A DNA stretch of 63,342 bases, taken from the NCBI RefSeq assembly GCF_001029435.1, contig NZ_LDOV01000043.1:1-63342 (forward strand), written 5' to 3'. The translations under genes were made by a program, and so were the position numbers. This DNA is from Photobacterium aphoticum. Its GTDB lineage: Bacteria; Pseudomonadota; Gammaproteobacteria; Enterobacterales; Vibrionaceae. This document shows positions 42,836 to 52,132 of the stretch, piece after piece (position 1 is the first letter of the stretch; every line of letters starts with the position of its first letter). The notes below the pieces were generated by a model. That model was not told where the DNA came from, searched no databases, and saw nothing but the letters and a program-made list of their open reading frames with translations.

Positions 42836-44212
42836 ATGGATGATGCTGAAAGGAAAGTCTTTGTCCTAGACACCAATATTCTGCTCCATGAACCCCTCGC
42901 GATTTACTCCTTCAAGGAGCATGATGTCGTGATCCCGATGACGGTGCTCGAAGAGCTCGATCGGATCAAAGACAGTAAGCGCGATGTCTCCCGCGATGCC
43001 CGTATTGCCATTCGGGCGTTAGAAGCCATTTTTCACGATGCCACCCCTGAGCAAATTGCTGCCGGGATCCCCGTTAATAAACACAGTAATGCCGATGGCA
43101 CCATTGCGATTTTTGCCGATTATGAAGTGAAAGAAACGGTGCATGCCTTTGCTGATAAGGCCGGTGATAACCGGATCCTCAACGGTGTGTTGTACCTGCA
43201 AACCCACTATGCCCCCCGTGAAGTGGTGCTGGTGACCAAAGACATCAACATGCGGCTGCGTGCCAAAGGAGCCGGGGTCTATCATGTGGATGATTACCGC
43301 AGCGATCAGCTGATTGATGATGTGAAGCTGCTGACCAAAGGGTTCTACCAGTTCGCCGGTAATTTCTGGGTGCGGGTGGGTGAGTGTCATTCAGAAAAGC
43401 GGGGACGCTCAACCCTGCATACTTTGCCGATCAATTTGTTTGATACGCCCTTTGTGAACCAATACCTGATTGATGAAAGTAAGGAGTTTGCCGCCCGCGT
43501 GCAGTCACTGGACAGCGATACGGTGACATTGAAAGACATCGGTCATGAACGCTTGATGCATCGTCAGGCCTGGGGGATCCACCCGAAAAATATCTATCAG
43601 GGCATGGCGCTGGATGCCATGATGGATCCGGACATTGATCTGGTCATTCTGACCGGTCCGGCTGGGTGTGGTAAAACCATTCTGGCGATGGCCGCCGCGC
43701 TTGAGCAAGTCATCGAAAAAAGCATGTATGACAAGATCATCGTGACCCGAAATACGCCGGAAATCGCCGAATCCATCGGCTATTTACCGGGTACCGAAGA
43801 GGAAAAAATGATGCCATGGCTGGCGGCGGTGACCGACACCATGGAAGCGTTGCACAAAAACGATGTGTGTACCGATGGCTCAATGAAGTACATCTTCGAT
43901 AAAGCCAATATCCAATTCAAATCTATTAACTTTATGCGCGGCCGCTCGATCCAAAATGCCTTTGTGCTGTTGGATGAGTGTCAGAACCTGACCGCGTCGC
44001 AAATCAAAACCATCATTACCCGTTGCGGGGAAGGCACCAAGTTAGTGTGTTCAGGCAACTTGGCGCAAATTGACTCCAGTTATTTGTCTCCTGTGACCTC
44101 GGGCTTGACGTATATCGTTGAGCGTTTCAAAAACTTCGAGGGAAGCGCCAACATTTATCTCAATGGCGTGGTTCGTAGCCGTTTGGCAGAATTTGCGGAA
44201 GAAAATCTGTAA
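42836..44212 (+). CDS. PIN-PhoH family protein (PhoH2-like)
   Basis: A 458-residue cytoplasmic protein joining a PIN nuclease-like domain (residues 1-140, FVLDTNILLHEP, VLEELDRIK, ILNGVLYLQ and VTKDINMRL with acidic residues) to a PhoH ATPase domain (from about 235). The latter carries GPAGCGKTILAMAAAL (Walker A) and AFVLLDECQNLTASQIKT (Walker B). PhoH2-type proteins have been reported to act as RNA helicase/RNases. A strong AAGGAGG lies 8 bases before the ATG. It stands alone, not with ybeZ-ybeY, so it is the YlaK-type rather than the PhoL paralogue. Confidence 0.94.
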   Translation: MDDAERKVFVLDTNILLHEPLAIYSFKEHDVVIPMTVLEELDRIKDSKRDVSRDARIAIRALEAIFHDATPEQIAAGIPVNKHSNADGTIAIFADYEVKETVHAFADKAGDNRILNGVLYLQTHYAPREVVLVTKDINMRLRAKGAGVYHVDDYRSDQLIDDVKLLTKGFYQFAGNFWVRVGECHSEKRGRSTLHTLPINLFDTPFVNQYLIDESKEFAARVQSLDSDTVTLKDIGHERLMHRQAWGIHPKNIYQGMALDAMMDPDIDLVILTGPAGCGKTILAMAAALEQVIEKSMYDKIIVTRNTPEIAESIGYLPGTEEEKMMPWLAAVTDTMEALHKNDVCTDGSMKYIFDKANIQFKSINFMRGRSIQNAFVLLDECQNLTASQIKTIITRCGEGTKLVCSGNLAQIDSSYLSPVTSGLTYIVERFKNFEGSANIYLNGVVRSRLAEFAEENL

Positions 44213-44319
44213 TCGCCTATTGCTCGAATAGAGCGGTGTATCAATAAGGTGTATCAATAAAAAGGGGCGATGTCGCATGTACATTGCCCCTTGTGCTTTT
44301 TCTCTTGGTGCTTTTTTCG

Positions 44320-45054
44320 CTACTCGCTACTCGTCTCCATCCCCAAATAGCGTTTGAGCCCGGCATGTGTCGGCTGGGTGAGCAGGGCGTGTGTCTCGCC
44401 AAACACCTGAATTTCCCCGTCATCAATAAACGCACATTGATCGCTGATGGCCAGCGCATCGTCCGGGCTGTGGGTGATCATCAGCACCGTGATGTGCTGT
44501 TCGCGCGCCAGTGTCTGCACCAGTGCCAGCATCTCTTTGCGCAGCGCCGGATCAAGGGCAGAAAACGGCTCGTCCAGCAGCAACAGCGGACGCTGACGCA
44601 GCAGGCAGCGCGCCAACGCGACACGCTGACGTTGACCGCCAGAGAGTTGTTCCGGCAGGCGTGACAGGTATTCGCTCAGGCCGACCCGTGCTGCAGCGGT
44701 GGCCACATCGGCCTTGTCCTGTGCGGTTAAACGCAAGCCCGGATGACGACCCAGGGCGATGTTGTCGTGCACGCTCAGGTGCGGGAACAGATTGTGCTCC
44801 TGAAACAGCATCGACAGTGGGCGCTGGGCCGGGTGTTGCTGGTGCATGATCTCACCAGCGATCGACAAGGTTCCGCTTGCTGGGGCCAGAAAGCCCGCAA
44901 TGAGCGCCAGCAGGGTGCTTTTCCCCGCGCCGCTCGGGCCGATGAGGGCTACGATGTCGCCCTGGTTAACGTGCAGATCAAAACACAGCGTTGTTTCCGG
45001 CTGGTGCGGTGCTGGGCGCGGATAGTGATAGCGCAATTGGCTCAGGGTTAGCAT
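44320..45054 (-). CDS. thiQ: Thiamine ABC transporter ATPase ThiQ
   Basis: A 244-residue ATPase of the thiamine/TPP importer. Walker A GPSGAGKSTLLALIAGF, Q-loop LFQEHNLFPH, signature LSGGQRQRVALARCLL, Walker B LLLLDEPFSALDP and switch MITHSPDDA. Its start overlaps the thiP stop by 7 bp. Transcription of the operon is probably governed by the TPP riboswitch upstream of thiB. Confidence 0.96.
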   Translation of the reverse strand: MLTLSQLRYHYPRPAPHQPETTLCFDLHVNQGDIVALIGPSGAGKSTLLALIAGFLAPASGTLSIAGEIMHQQHPAQRPLSMLFQEHNLFPHLSVHDNIALGRHPGLRLTAQDKADVATAAARVGLSEYLSRLPEQLSGGQRQRVALARCLLRQRPLLLLDEPFSALDPALRKEMLALVQTLAREQHITVLMITHSPDDALAISDQCAFIDDGEIQVFGETHALLTQPTHAGLKRYLGMETSSE

Positions 45055-46643
45055 ACAGGTTTCCGAATCAGTAGCTTTTCGACCAAGGTAAACAGGCCCA
45101 GGCTCAAGAGTAATAACATCAATGCCGTCACAGCGGCGGCATCCATCTGGTAGCTGCCCAGTAACTGGAACAGGTAGAGCGGTAATGTCTGGAAGTCATT
45201 GCTGCCAAACAAAGCAATCGCGCCGAGATCGCCCAGTGACAGGACAAAGCTGATCGCCAGCGCCTGCGCAATCGGGGCTCGAAGGGCGCGCCACTCAACC
45301 AGCCACAGACGGGTTAATCCACCCATGCCCAAGCTTTGGCAGAGCGGATCATAGTGCTGAGCCATGTGCAGCATCGGTTGGCTCAGGGTTTTGAGCACAT
45401 AAGGCAGTGCCATCAAGGCATTGACGGCCACCACTACCCAAAAGGCCACTGAGAAGGCATCGGTAAACTGGCGCAGCAACAAGAAAATGCCGGTACTGAG
45501 CACCAGCCCCGGGGTGATCAAAATGATGGTGCCGATCAGCTCCAGTCCATCGGCTGCCCAGCGTTGACGGTGCATACGCCATTGACGGCTGGTCAGCAGG
45601 ATCGCCACCCCGCCGGCAAACGCCAGCAAAGCGGCCAAAATGGCAATGCGCAATGATTGTCCTACGGCCTGCCACAACGCTGGGGCCTGCAGTTGGTGCA
45701 AGGTTTGTGGGTTGAGCCCGGCCATGACGACCGCCAACAGCGGAGGCAGTACCAAGAGGACGGCGAAGCCAATCCACACACTGTCCCAGCACCGGCTGGC
45801 CAGTGAGTCAAACTGCGGCGAGCGGGTATGCAGTGCCGAGGCGTGCGAGGTCGCTAACGGCTTGGCAAAGCGTTGTGTGATCAGCACTAAACTGCCACAC
45901 AGCAGCATTTGCCACAGCGCCAGAATGGCCCCGCCGGCTAAATCAAAGTCGTAACGCAAGGCCTGATAAATCGCCAGCTCAATGGTGGTGGCTTGCGGGC
46001 CGCCACCCAGTGCCATGATGACCGCGAAACTGGTGAAGCACAGCATGAACACCAACCCGATCACATGCGGCAGCTGTTGGCGCAGGCGGGGCCAGGCGAC
46101 AAATCTGAATTGTTGCCCGCTGGATAAACCCAGATGGGTCGCCAGTTGATGCTGTTGGTACGGAATGCCTTCCAGGCTCTGGTGCAGCAGACGTGTGGCC
46201 AGCGGCAGGTTCAAAAACACATGTGCCAGCAAAATGCCCTGCAACCCGTACAGTGAGAGATCCGGCTGCCAGCCCAGCGCATGTAAGCCATGCATTAACA
46301 GGCCGTTATTGCCGTAGATTGCCAATAAACCGAACACCGCCACCAGAACAGGCAGCACGAGGGTCATGGCAAAGAGACGCAGTAACAGCGCTTTGCCTCG
46401 AAACTGGCGACGTGACAGGGCATAAGCGACCGGGATCGCCGGCACGACACTGAGCAGGGTCGACAGCAACGCTTGAGTAAAGGAAAACCCGGTGACATGG
46501 CGCAGGTAGGGATCGTGCCACAGCGGCAAAATATCGAGGCTGTTGGCCTCAACGATTAACGCTCCTAAGGCGCTGATCACCAAGGTGATGATCAGCCCGG
46601 CACTGAACAGGCCGGGCAGTATAGCGGTAACGCGGTGATGCAA
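45048..46643 (-). CDS. thiP: Thiamine ABC transporter permease ThiP
   Basis: A 531-residue inner-membrane protein with about twelve helices in two BPD_transp_1 halves. The EAA-type loops are LATHLGLSSGQQFRFVAWP (about 180) and LCQSLGMGGLTRLWLVEW (about 440). The segment LGGGPQATTIELAIYQALRYD is highly conserved in ThiP. The frame appears to begin at a TTG (46643) 12 bp after the thiB stop; no in-frame ATG follows for about 90 residues and the N-terminus aligns with E. coli ThiP, so TTG is likely. Confidence 0.95.
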   Translation of the reverse strand: MHHRVTAILPGLFSAGLIITLVISALGALIVEANSLDILPLWHDPYLRHVTGFSFTQALLSTLLSVVPAIPVAYALSRRQFRGKALLLRLFAMTLVLPVLVAVFGLLAIYGNNGLLMHGLHALGWQPDLSLYGLQGILLAHVFLNLPLATRLLHQSLEGIPYQQHQLATHLGLSSGQQFRFVAWPRLRQQLPHVIGLVFMLCFTSFAVIMALGGGPQATTIELAIYQALRYDFDLAGGAILALWQMLLCGSLVLITQRFAKPLATSHASALHTRSPQFDSLASRCWDSVWIGFAVLLVLPPLLAVVMAGLNPQTLHQLQAPALWQAVGQSLRIAILAALLAFAGGVAILLTSRQWRMHRQRWAADGLELIGTIILITPGLVLSTGIFLLLRQFTDAFSVAFWVVVAVNALMALPYVLKTLSQPMLHMAQHYDPLCQSLGMGGLTRLWLVEWRALRAPIAQALAISFVLSLGDLGAIALFGSNDFQTLPLYLFQLLGSYQMDAAAVTALMLLLLSLGLFTLVEKLLIRKPVC

Positions 46644-46655
46644 AGTGAGTGCCTA

Positions 46656-47669
46656 CTATCGAGTGAGGGCTGATTGCCATTCACGGATCCAGCTACGACG
46701 GTGTTTAGCCACGTCGTCGGCGCTAAATTCCAGGGCTTTGCGCGGCAGCGACAGTTGCTCAAAACCGGCAGGCAGGGTTTGCGGGATCACCGGATACATC
46801 CAGTTGCCGGTCGGAATGTGCTCCTGAAAAGCAGGGGTCAGGATGAACGCCAGAAATTGATCGGCCAACGCCGGGTTATCGGTGCTCTTGAGCTTGGCCG
46901 CCACTTCCACTTGCAGGTAATGCCCTTCGCTGAAGTTTGCTGCTTTGTATTGCGTGTCTTTTTCCGCGATCAGGTGGTACGCCGGAGACGTGGTGTAAGA
47001 CAGCACCATGTCCGCTTCCCCTTTCAGGAACATGTTGTAGGCTTCTGACCAGCCTTTGGTGACGGTGACGGTTTTCTTGGCCAGTTGCTGCCACGCGTCA
47101 GCGGCGTTGTCGCCGTATACCGACTTCATCCATAACATCAGGCCTTGGCCCGGGGTCGAGGTGCGAGGATCTTGGTAAATGATGCTCAAGTCATCGCGCT
47201 TCACCAGTTCATCCAGACTCTTTGGCGGGTTGGTCAGCTTAGTGCTGTTGTACACAAAGGCAAAATAGCCAAAGTCATAAGGCACAAACGTGGTGTCTTG
47301 CCAGCCATGGGGGATGGTCACCAAGCGGGTATCCACTTTGTGCTCGGCCAGCAGGCCGGTTTTCTTAGCTTCGCTGATCAGGTTGTTATCCAATCCCAGC
47401 AGTACGTCGGCTTGGGTGTTTTTGCCTTCCAGACGGACACGGTTAAGGATCGATACCCCATCGTCCAAGGCGATGAATTGCAGATCGCAATTGCACTGGG
47501 CTTCAAACGCTTTTTCAATCGCCGGGCCCGGACCCCAGTCGGAGGCAAACGAGCTGTAGGTGTACACGGTCAGGGTGTTTTTCGCCGCATCCTCGGTAGC
47601 GAAAGCAGGCATGGCGATAGCGCCGGTGAGCGATAAGGCGGCCACAGAAAGAGAAAGGGATTTTTTCAC
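46656..47669 (-). CDS. thiB: Thiamine-binding periplasmic protein ThiB
   Basis: A 337-residue periplasmic protein with a signal peptide (about 1-24, ending AFAT). It binds thiamine, TMP and TPP. Core: LTVYTYSSFASDWGPGPAIEKAFEAQCNC (in two pieces), ALDDGVSILNRVRLEGKNTQADVLLGLDNNL (in pieces) and AYHLIAEKDTQYKAANF. It starts at GTG 47669, supported by AGGAG 6 bases upstream and by the signal peptide. It is the first gene of thiBPQ, behind a TPP riboswitch. Confidence 0.96.
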   Translation of the reverse strand: MKKSLSLSVAALSLTGAIAMPAFATEDAAKNTLTVYTYSSFASDWGPGPAIEKAFEAQCNCDLQFIALDDGVSILNRVRLEGKNTQADVLLGLDNNLISEAKKTGLLAEHKVDTRLVTIPHGWQDTTFVPYDFGYFAFVYNSTKLTNPPKSLDELVKRDDLSIIYQDPRTSTPGQGLMLWMKSVYGDNAADAWQQLAKKTVTVTKGWSEAYNMFLKGEADMVLSYTTSPAYHLIAEKDTQYKAANFSEGHYLQVEVAAKLKSTDNPALADQFLAFILTPAFQEHIPTGNWMYPVIPQTLPAGFEQLSLPRKALEFSADDVAKHRRSWIREWQSALTR

Positions 47670-47684
47670 GGTGTGCTCCTGATA

Positions 47685-47703
47685 CGCTTGCGTCCGGCAA
47701 GCG
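47685..47703 (-). other. Hairpin before the thiB ribosome site
   Basis: CGCTTGC and GCAAGCG pair with a short loop, ending about five bases before the AGGAG of thiB. It may be part of the riboswitch expression platform. Confidence 0.45.
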
Positions 47704-47775
47704 AGATAAATAAGGGGGCACAGGGTTGAGAGTTGCCCCAGCGTGTGGGCTGGCAGCAAAAAGTACGTATGACTT

Positions 47776-47870
47776 GTCTCAATTCCTACGCCAGTGCTAA
47801 CTGGATCAGGTTCAGTGGGTTTTGCGTTTGCAATCTCAGCCCGTTTCAGTGACAGGGCTCCCCAATGAGA
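47776..47870 (-). ncRNA. TPP riboswitch (THI element) controlling thiBPQ
   Basis: On the minus strand the sequence has the conserved TPP-aptamer blocks in order: GGGGAGCCC near 47867, GGGCTGAGATTG, ACCCACTGAACCTGATCCAG, and TAGCACTGGCGTAGGAATTGAG near the end in pieces. The CTGAGA pyrimidine sensor and the ACCTGATC/GCGTAGG pyrophosphate sensor are intact. In this family TPP binding in the 5' leader switches off transcription or translation of thiamine genes. The thiB start is about 100 bases downstream. Confidence 0.95.
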
Positions 47871-47932
47871 ACGGCCATATTGTAATGGTGGGATCGGAAT
47901 GTGGCTAGTACCGGGCGAGTGAGGTCAGTCAC

Positions 47933-48796
47933 TTATTGGGCGTCATTGAGTTGCCAGTCGTAGTCATAACTGATCTGCTGCAACGTGATAGGCGCGCCGG
48001 TGCGGTAGCGGTTGAGGTGCTGTTGCAGCTCGCGTTGGGTGCCGAAGTCCTGCCCGTACCAGTCATAAATGGAGGACAAATGGACGCGATCACCGTCTAT
48101 CTTGACGCCTTTATCACTGTTGATGAAGCGTTTGGCGGCCTGCTCTAACAAGGTGTCCGTGTTCGTGGCGGTAAAGGCGCGTGGCAGCAGATCCGGACAG
48201 CCCAAGCTGGCACAGTTCACCACGTAATGAATGCGCGGCTCACGCCAAATCGGGCGCAGAATGCGGTGCTCAATGTCATTGAGAGACAATGATTGTCCGT
48301 TAATGGTGAGCAATTTTTCATTCCAAGGACCGAAACTGAAAAAGCCGCCGATCTTGGTGATAGACGAGACGGGGTAATGCGCAAGGATCAGTTGCACGGT
48401 TTGCGCATTATAGAGATTGACCCAGTAGGCGAATTGTTCACGGCGATTGAGCTGACGGGGATCGATCTTGGCCATGTCGCGCAGGTAGCGGCTCAATGTG
48501 TATTTGTCGTCATCAGTGACGGCACTGTAGCGAAAGCGGGTTTGTTGTGGGGCAACGATCAGATAACGGTCCAGCAGCAGCTGCCAGCGTTGATGATCCA
48601 CTTGTTGGGTGCTATTGGTTTGATGGGCTTGCCAGTAAGGCCACAAGTCGGCTTTCGGCGCGGCCAGAGCGGTCGTGCTAGATACGGTTAAGCCAAGGCA
48701 CATTACAGCGAGTAACACGCGGTTACGCAGGACGGCGAAAAGGGCGCTGAAAAGAGCAACGGAAGATCGTTGTGTTGTGAGGGATACTGGGGGCAT
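47933..48796 (-). CDS. DUF547 domain protein
   Basis: A 287-residue secreted or membrane-anchored protein. A hydrophobic signal segment spans about residues 25-46 (ending ALAAP), and the DUF547 domain follows with REQFAYWVNLYNAQTVQLIL, ILRPIWREPRIHYVVNCASLGCPDL (in pieces) and the C-terminal IYDWYGQDFG. The Cys-rich VNCASLGCP resembles a thiol-protease/transglutaminase-like active site, but function is unproven. I start it at the ATG at 48796 because AAGGAG lies 6 bases upstream. It lies between the thi and leu operons. Confidence 0.88.
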   Translation of the reverse strand: MPPVSLTTQRSSVALFSALFAVLRNRVLLAVMCLGLTVSSTTALAAPKADLWPYWQAHQTNSTQQVDHQRWQLLLDRYLIVAPQQTRFRYSAVTDDDKYTLSRYLRDMAKIDPRQLNRREQFAYWVNLYNAQTVQLILAHYPVSSITKIGGFFSFGPWNEKLLTINGQSLSLNDIEHRILRPIWREPRIHYVVNCASLGCPDLLPRAFTATNTDTLLEQAAKRFINSDKGVKIDGDRVHLSSIYDWYGQDFGTQRELQQHLNRYRTGAPITLQQISYDYDWQLNDAQ

Positions 48797-48895
48797 GGCG
48801 ACTCCTTGCATGCAGTCTATAGGCCGAGAAAGGGATATGCAGATCAGAGACCGGACTTCTGTGAATGATCTTTCAGGTGGATAGCGAAGGACAGA

Positions 48896-48931
48896 TAAAA
48901 ACACGCCACCGAGCAGGCTCCGTGGCGTGTT
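48896..48931 (-). terminator. Terminator of the leu operon
   Basis: On the minus strand, AACACGCCACGGAG and CTCGGTGGCGTGTT pair around a 4-nt loop and a T-rich tail follows. It lies about 35 bp past the leuD stop. Confidence 0.88.
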
Positions 48932-48964
48932 GAGGCTTATGGGGTGTCGCTGGAATAACCGGGG

Positions 48965-49567
48965 TTAGGCCAGAAAGTGCGGAATATTGCGTTCATACTC
49001 GGCGATCTTGTCTTCATGTTGCAGCGTCAGGCCGATGTTATCGAGCCCGTTAAGCAAACAGTGACGACGGAATTCGTCAATCTCAAACGAGTAGGTGTTC
49101 CCGTCTGCTGTGACCGTCATCGCTTCCAAATCCACCGTGATGGTCGCCCCTTCGTTGGCGTCCACATACTGGAATAAGGCATCGACTTCCTGCTCTGTCA
49201 GGCGCACCGGCACCATTTGGTTGTTGATGCTGTTGCCGTAAAAAATATCGGCAAAGCTCGGCGCAATCATCACGCGAATGCCGTAATCGGCCAGTGCCCA
49301 CGGGGCGTGTTCGCGGGACGAGCCGCAACCGAAGTTCTCGCGTGCCAGCAGAATGCTCGCGCCCTGGTAGCGCGGCGCATTCATCACAAATGCCGGATTA
49401 GGCTGCTGACCGGCATCATCCAGGAAACGCCAGTCATGGAACAGGTGCTGCCCAAAACCAAGGCGAGTCACTTTTTGCAAAAACTGCTTAGGAATGATCG
49501 CATCGGTATCGACGTTGGCGGCATCCAGCGGGACGACCAGACCTGTGTGTTGTTTGAATCCTGTCAT
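48965..49567 (-). CDS. leuD: 3-isopropylmalate dehydratase small subunit
   Basis: A 200-residue subunit of isopropylmalate isomerase. Signature FGCGSSREHAPWALADYGI lies near residues 77-95, and DTDAIIPKQFLQKV near the N-terminus. Together with LeuC it isomerises 2- to 3-isopropylmalate in leucine synthesis. It is the last gene of leuABCD; 16 bp separate it from leuC. Confidence 0.97.
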   Translation of the reverse strand: MTGFKQHTGLVVPLDAANVDTDAIIPKQFLQKVTRLGFGQHLFHDWRFLDDAGQQPNPAFVMNAPRYQGASILLARENFGCGSSREHAPWALADYGIRVMIAPSFADIFYGNSINNQMVPVRLTEQEVDALFQYVDANEGATITVDLEAMTVTADGNTYSFEIDEFRRHCLLNGLDNIGLTLQHEDKIAEYERNIPHFLA

Positions 49568-49583
49568 GGTTACATTCCCTCTG

Positions 49584-51017
49584 TTAAGCCGGCATTGGTG
49601 CAGGTTCTAGTTCACGAATATCCACGAAGTGACCGGCACAGGCGGCAGCGGCTGCCATGGCGGGGCTCACCAAGTGGGTACGGCCATCACGGCCCTGACG
49701 GCCTTCAAAGTTACGGTTGCTGGTGGAGGCACAACGTTCGTGTGGCCCCAAGCGGTCATTGTTCATGGCCAGACACATGGAGCAGCCCGGCAGACGCCAT
49801 TCAAAGCCCGCTTCAATGAAGATCTTATCCAGCCCTTCTTGCTCTGCCTGCGCTTTCACCTGCTCTGATCCCGGTACCACCAAGGCCTGTACGTTGGCCG
49901 CCACTTTGCGCCCTTTGGCAATGGCCGCAGCGGCGCGCATGTCTTCGATACGTGAGTTAGTGCACGAGCCGATAAACACTTTATCGACACTGAAATCGGA
50001 CAGGGTTTTACCGGCTTCCAGCCCCATGTAGGCTAGCGCTTTGGCGGCGGACGCTTGCTCAACCGGATCGCTGAAATCGCTCGGTGACGGGATCGGCTGA
50101 TCAACCGCAATCACTTGCCCCGGATTGGTGCCCCAGGTGACCTGCGGTTTGATGTCTTTAGCATTCAGTGTGACCACATGATCAAACTGCGCGTCGTCAT
50201 CGGTTTTCAGGGTGTTCCAGTACGCCACAGCGGCGTCAAAATCGGCGCCTTGTGGCGAGAATTTACGGCCTTTGATGTAGTCGTAAGTGGTCTGATCCGG
50301 CGCAATCAAGCCGGCCTTGGCGCCCAGTTCAATGGCCATGTTACAGACCGTCATGCGGCCTTCCATCGACAGATCGGTGATGGCTTCGCCGCAAAATTCC
50401 ACCACGTAGCCGGTACCGCCGGCCGCCGTGGTTTTGCCGATGATCGCCAGCACGATGTCTTTGGCGGTAATGCCTTCGGCGACCTTGCCGTTAACTTCGA
50501 TTTTCATGGTCTTGGCGCGGGCTTGCTTGAGGGTTTGGGTCGCCAGCACGTGTTCCACTTCGGAAGTGCCGATACCAAAGGCCAGTGAGCCAAACGCACC
50601 ATGCGTAGCGGTATGAGAATCTCCACACACAATGGTCATGCCCGGCAGGGTGATGCCCAGCTCCGGCCCCATGACATGGACGATGCCTTGGTATTTGTGG
50701 TTCAGATCGTACAGGGTGACGCCGAACTCTTCACAGTTCTTGGCCAGGGTCTCCATCTGGATCCGCGCCATCTCGCCCGAGGCATTGATGTCTTTGGTCT
50801 GGGTTGAGACGTTGTGATCCATGGTGGCAAAGGTCTTGCTCACCTGACGCACCTGACGGCCTTTTTCACGCAGGCCATCAAACGCCTGCGGTGAGGTCAC
50901 TTCATGCACCAAGTGACGATCGATGTACAGGATCGGGTTTTCCCCTTCGGCGGCCACCGCCACGTGGGCATCGTAGACTTTTTCGTATAGCGTCTTGGGC
51001 GCTTTATTGTTCGACAT
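49584..51017 (-). CDS. leuC: 3-isopropylmalate dehydratase large subunit
   Basis: A 477-residue aconitase-family subunit with a [4Fe-4S] cluster bound by Cys in VFIGSCTNSRIEDMR and LPGCSMCLAMN. Other motifs are CGDSHTATHGAFGSLAFGIGTSE (in pieces) and NRNFEGRQGRDG. Length is near E. coli LeuC (466). It makes the active enzyme with LeuD, encoded next. Confidence 0.97.
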   Translation of the reverse strand: MSNNKAPKTLYEKVYDAHVAVAAEGENPILYIDRHLVHEVTSPQAFDGLREKGRQVRQVSKTFATMDHNVSTQTKDINASGEMARIQMETLAKNCEEFGVTLYDLNHKYQGIVHVMGPELGITLPGMTIVCGDSHTATHGAFGSLAFGIGTSEVEHVLATQTLKQARAKTMKIEVNGKVAEGITAKDIVLAIIGKTTAAGGTGYVVEFCGEAITDLSMEGRMTVCNMAIELGAKAGLIAPDQTTYDYIKGRKFSPQGADFDAAVAYWNTLKTDDDAQFDHVVTLNAKDIKPQVTWGTNPGQVIAVDQPIPSPSDFSDPVEQASAAKALAYMGLEAGKTLSDFSVDKVFIGSCTNSRIEDMRAAAAIAKGRKVAANVQALVVPGSEQVKAQAEQEGLDKIFIEAGFEWRLPGCSMCLAMNNDRLGPHERCASTSNRNFEGRQGRDGRTHLVSPAMAAAAACAGHFVDIRELEPAPMPA

Positions 51018-51041
51018 TGCTCATTTGCTCCTTGTGACGGA

Positions 51042-52130
51042 TTAGGCTTGGCGGATGTACTGGGCGATCTTGTCACCCATTTCGCTGGTGGTCAGGGCCG
51101 GGCGGCCACCGGCCAAATCCGCCGTCAGTTCACCGGCTTCCAGTGCTTGCGAGACCGCTTGCTCAATGGCACGCGCGGCCGCTTCTTCACCCAGGCTATA
51201 ACGCAGCATTAGCGCGGCAGACAGAATTTGTGCCACCGGGTTAGCAATGTTTTTGCCCGCGATGTCCGGCGCAGAGCCACCCGCCGGCTCGTACATGCCA
51301 AACTTGTCTTGGTTCAGGCTGGCTGATGGCAGCATGCCCATGGAGCCGGTGATCATCGCGCACTCATCCGAGATGATGTCACCGAAAATGTTGGAGCACA
51401 GCATGACGTCGAACTGCGACGGATCTTTGATCAGCTGCATAGTCGCGTTGTCGATGTACATGTGGTTCAGGGTGACCTCTGGGTAGTCTTTCGCGACCTC
51501 TTCAACTACTTCGCGCCACAGAATCGAGCTTTGCAGTACGTTGGCTTTATCGATGGAGTAGACGTTTTTCTTGCGCAGCATGGCCGATTCAAACGCGATA
51601 CGGGCGATACGTTCGATTTCATAGCGGTGGTATACCTCGGTATCAAACGCTTTTTCTTGCGGGCCTTCCCCTTCACGGCCTTTTGGCTGGCCGAAGTAAA
51701 TGCCACCGGTCAGCTCACGCACCACTACGATGTCAAAGCCGCGCTCAGAGATATCTGCACGCAGAGGCGAGAAGGCTTCCAGACCGCTGTGGATTTGCGC
51801 CGGGCGCAGGTTACAGAACAGCTGGAAGTGCTTACGTAGCGGCAGCAGCGCACCACGCTCTGGCTGATCGTTCGGTGGCAGGTGTTCCCATTTCGGGCCG
51901 CCGACGGAACCAAACAGAATCGCATCCGCCGCTTCACAGCCTTTCAGTGTCGCCTCTGGTAACGGGCAACCATGGTTGTCGATCGCAATGCCGCCGACAT
52001 CAAACTCGTGACACGCCAGCGTAAAGCCAAACTTTTCCTGTACGGCGTCGAGCACCTTGTGGGCTTGCTGCATCACTTCGGGACCAATACCGTCACCCGG
52101 TAGAACGGCGATGTTATATGTACCTGCCAT
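51042..52130 (-). CDS. leuB: 3-isopropylmalate dehydrogenase
   Basis: A 362-residue NAD-dependent oxidative decarboxylase yielding 2-oxoisocaproate. Motifs AVLPGDGIGPEVM, FGSVGGPKWEHLP, VRELTGGIYFGQPKGR, FDVMLCSNIFGDIISDE and EPAGGSAPDIAGKNIANP. Length is near the E. coli enzyme (363). It begins 2 bp after leuA ends, so it is tightly co-transcribed. Confidence 0.98.
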   Translation of the reverse strand: MAGTYNIAVLPGDGIGPEVMQQAHKVLDAVQEKFGFTLACHEFDVGGIAIDNHGCPLPEATLKGCEAADAILFGSVGGPKWEHLPPNDQPERGALLPLRKHFQLFCNLRPAQIHSGLEAFSPLRADISERGFDIVVVRELTGGIYFGQPKGREGEGPQEKAFDTEVYHRYEIERIARIAFESAMLRKKNVYSIDKANVLQSSILWREVVEEVAKDYPEVTLNHMYIDNATMQLIKDPSQFDVMLCSNIFGDIISDECAMITGSMGMLPSASLNQDKFGMYEPAGGSAPDIAGKNIANPVAQILSAALMLRYSLGEEAAARAIEQAVSQALEAGELTADLAGGRPALTTSEMGDKIAQYIRQA

Positions 52131-52132
52131 GG

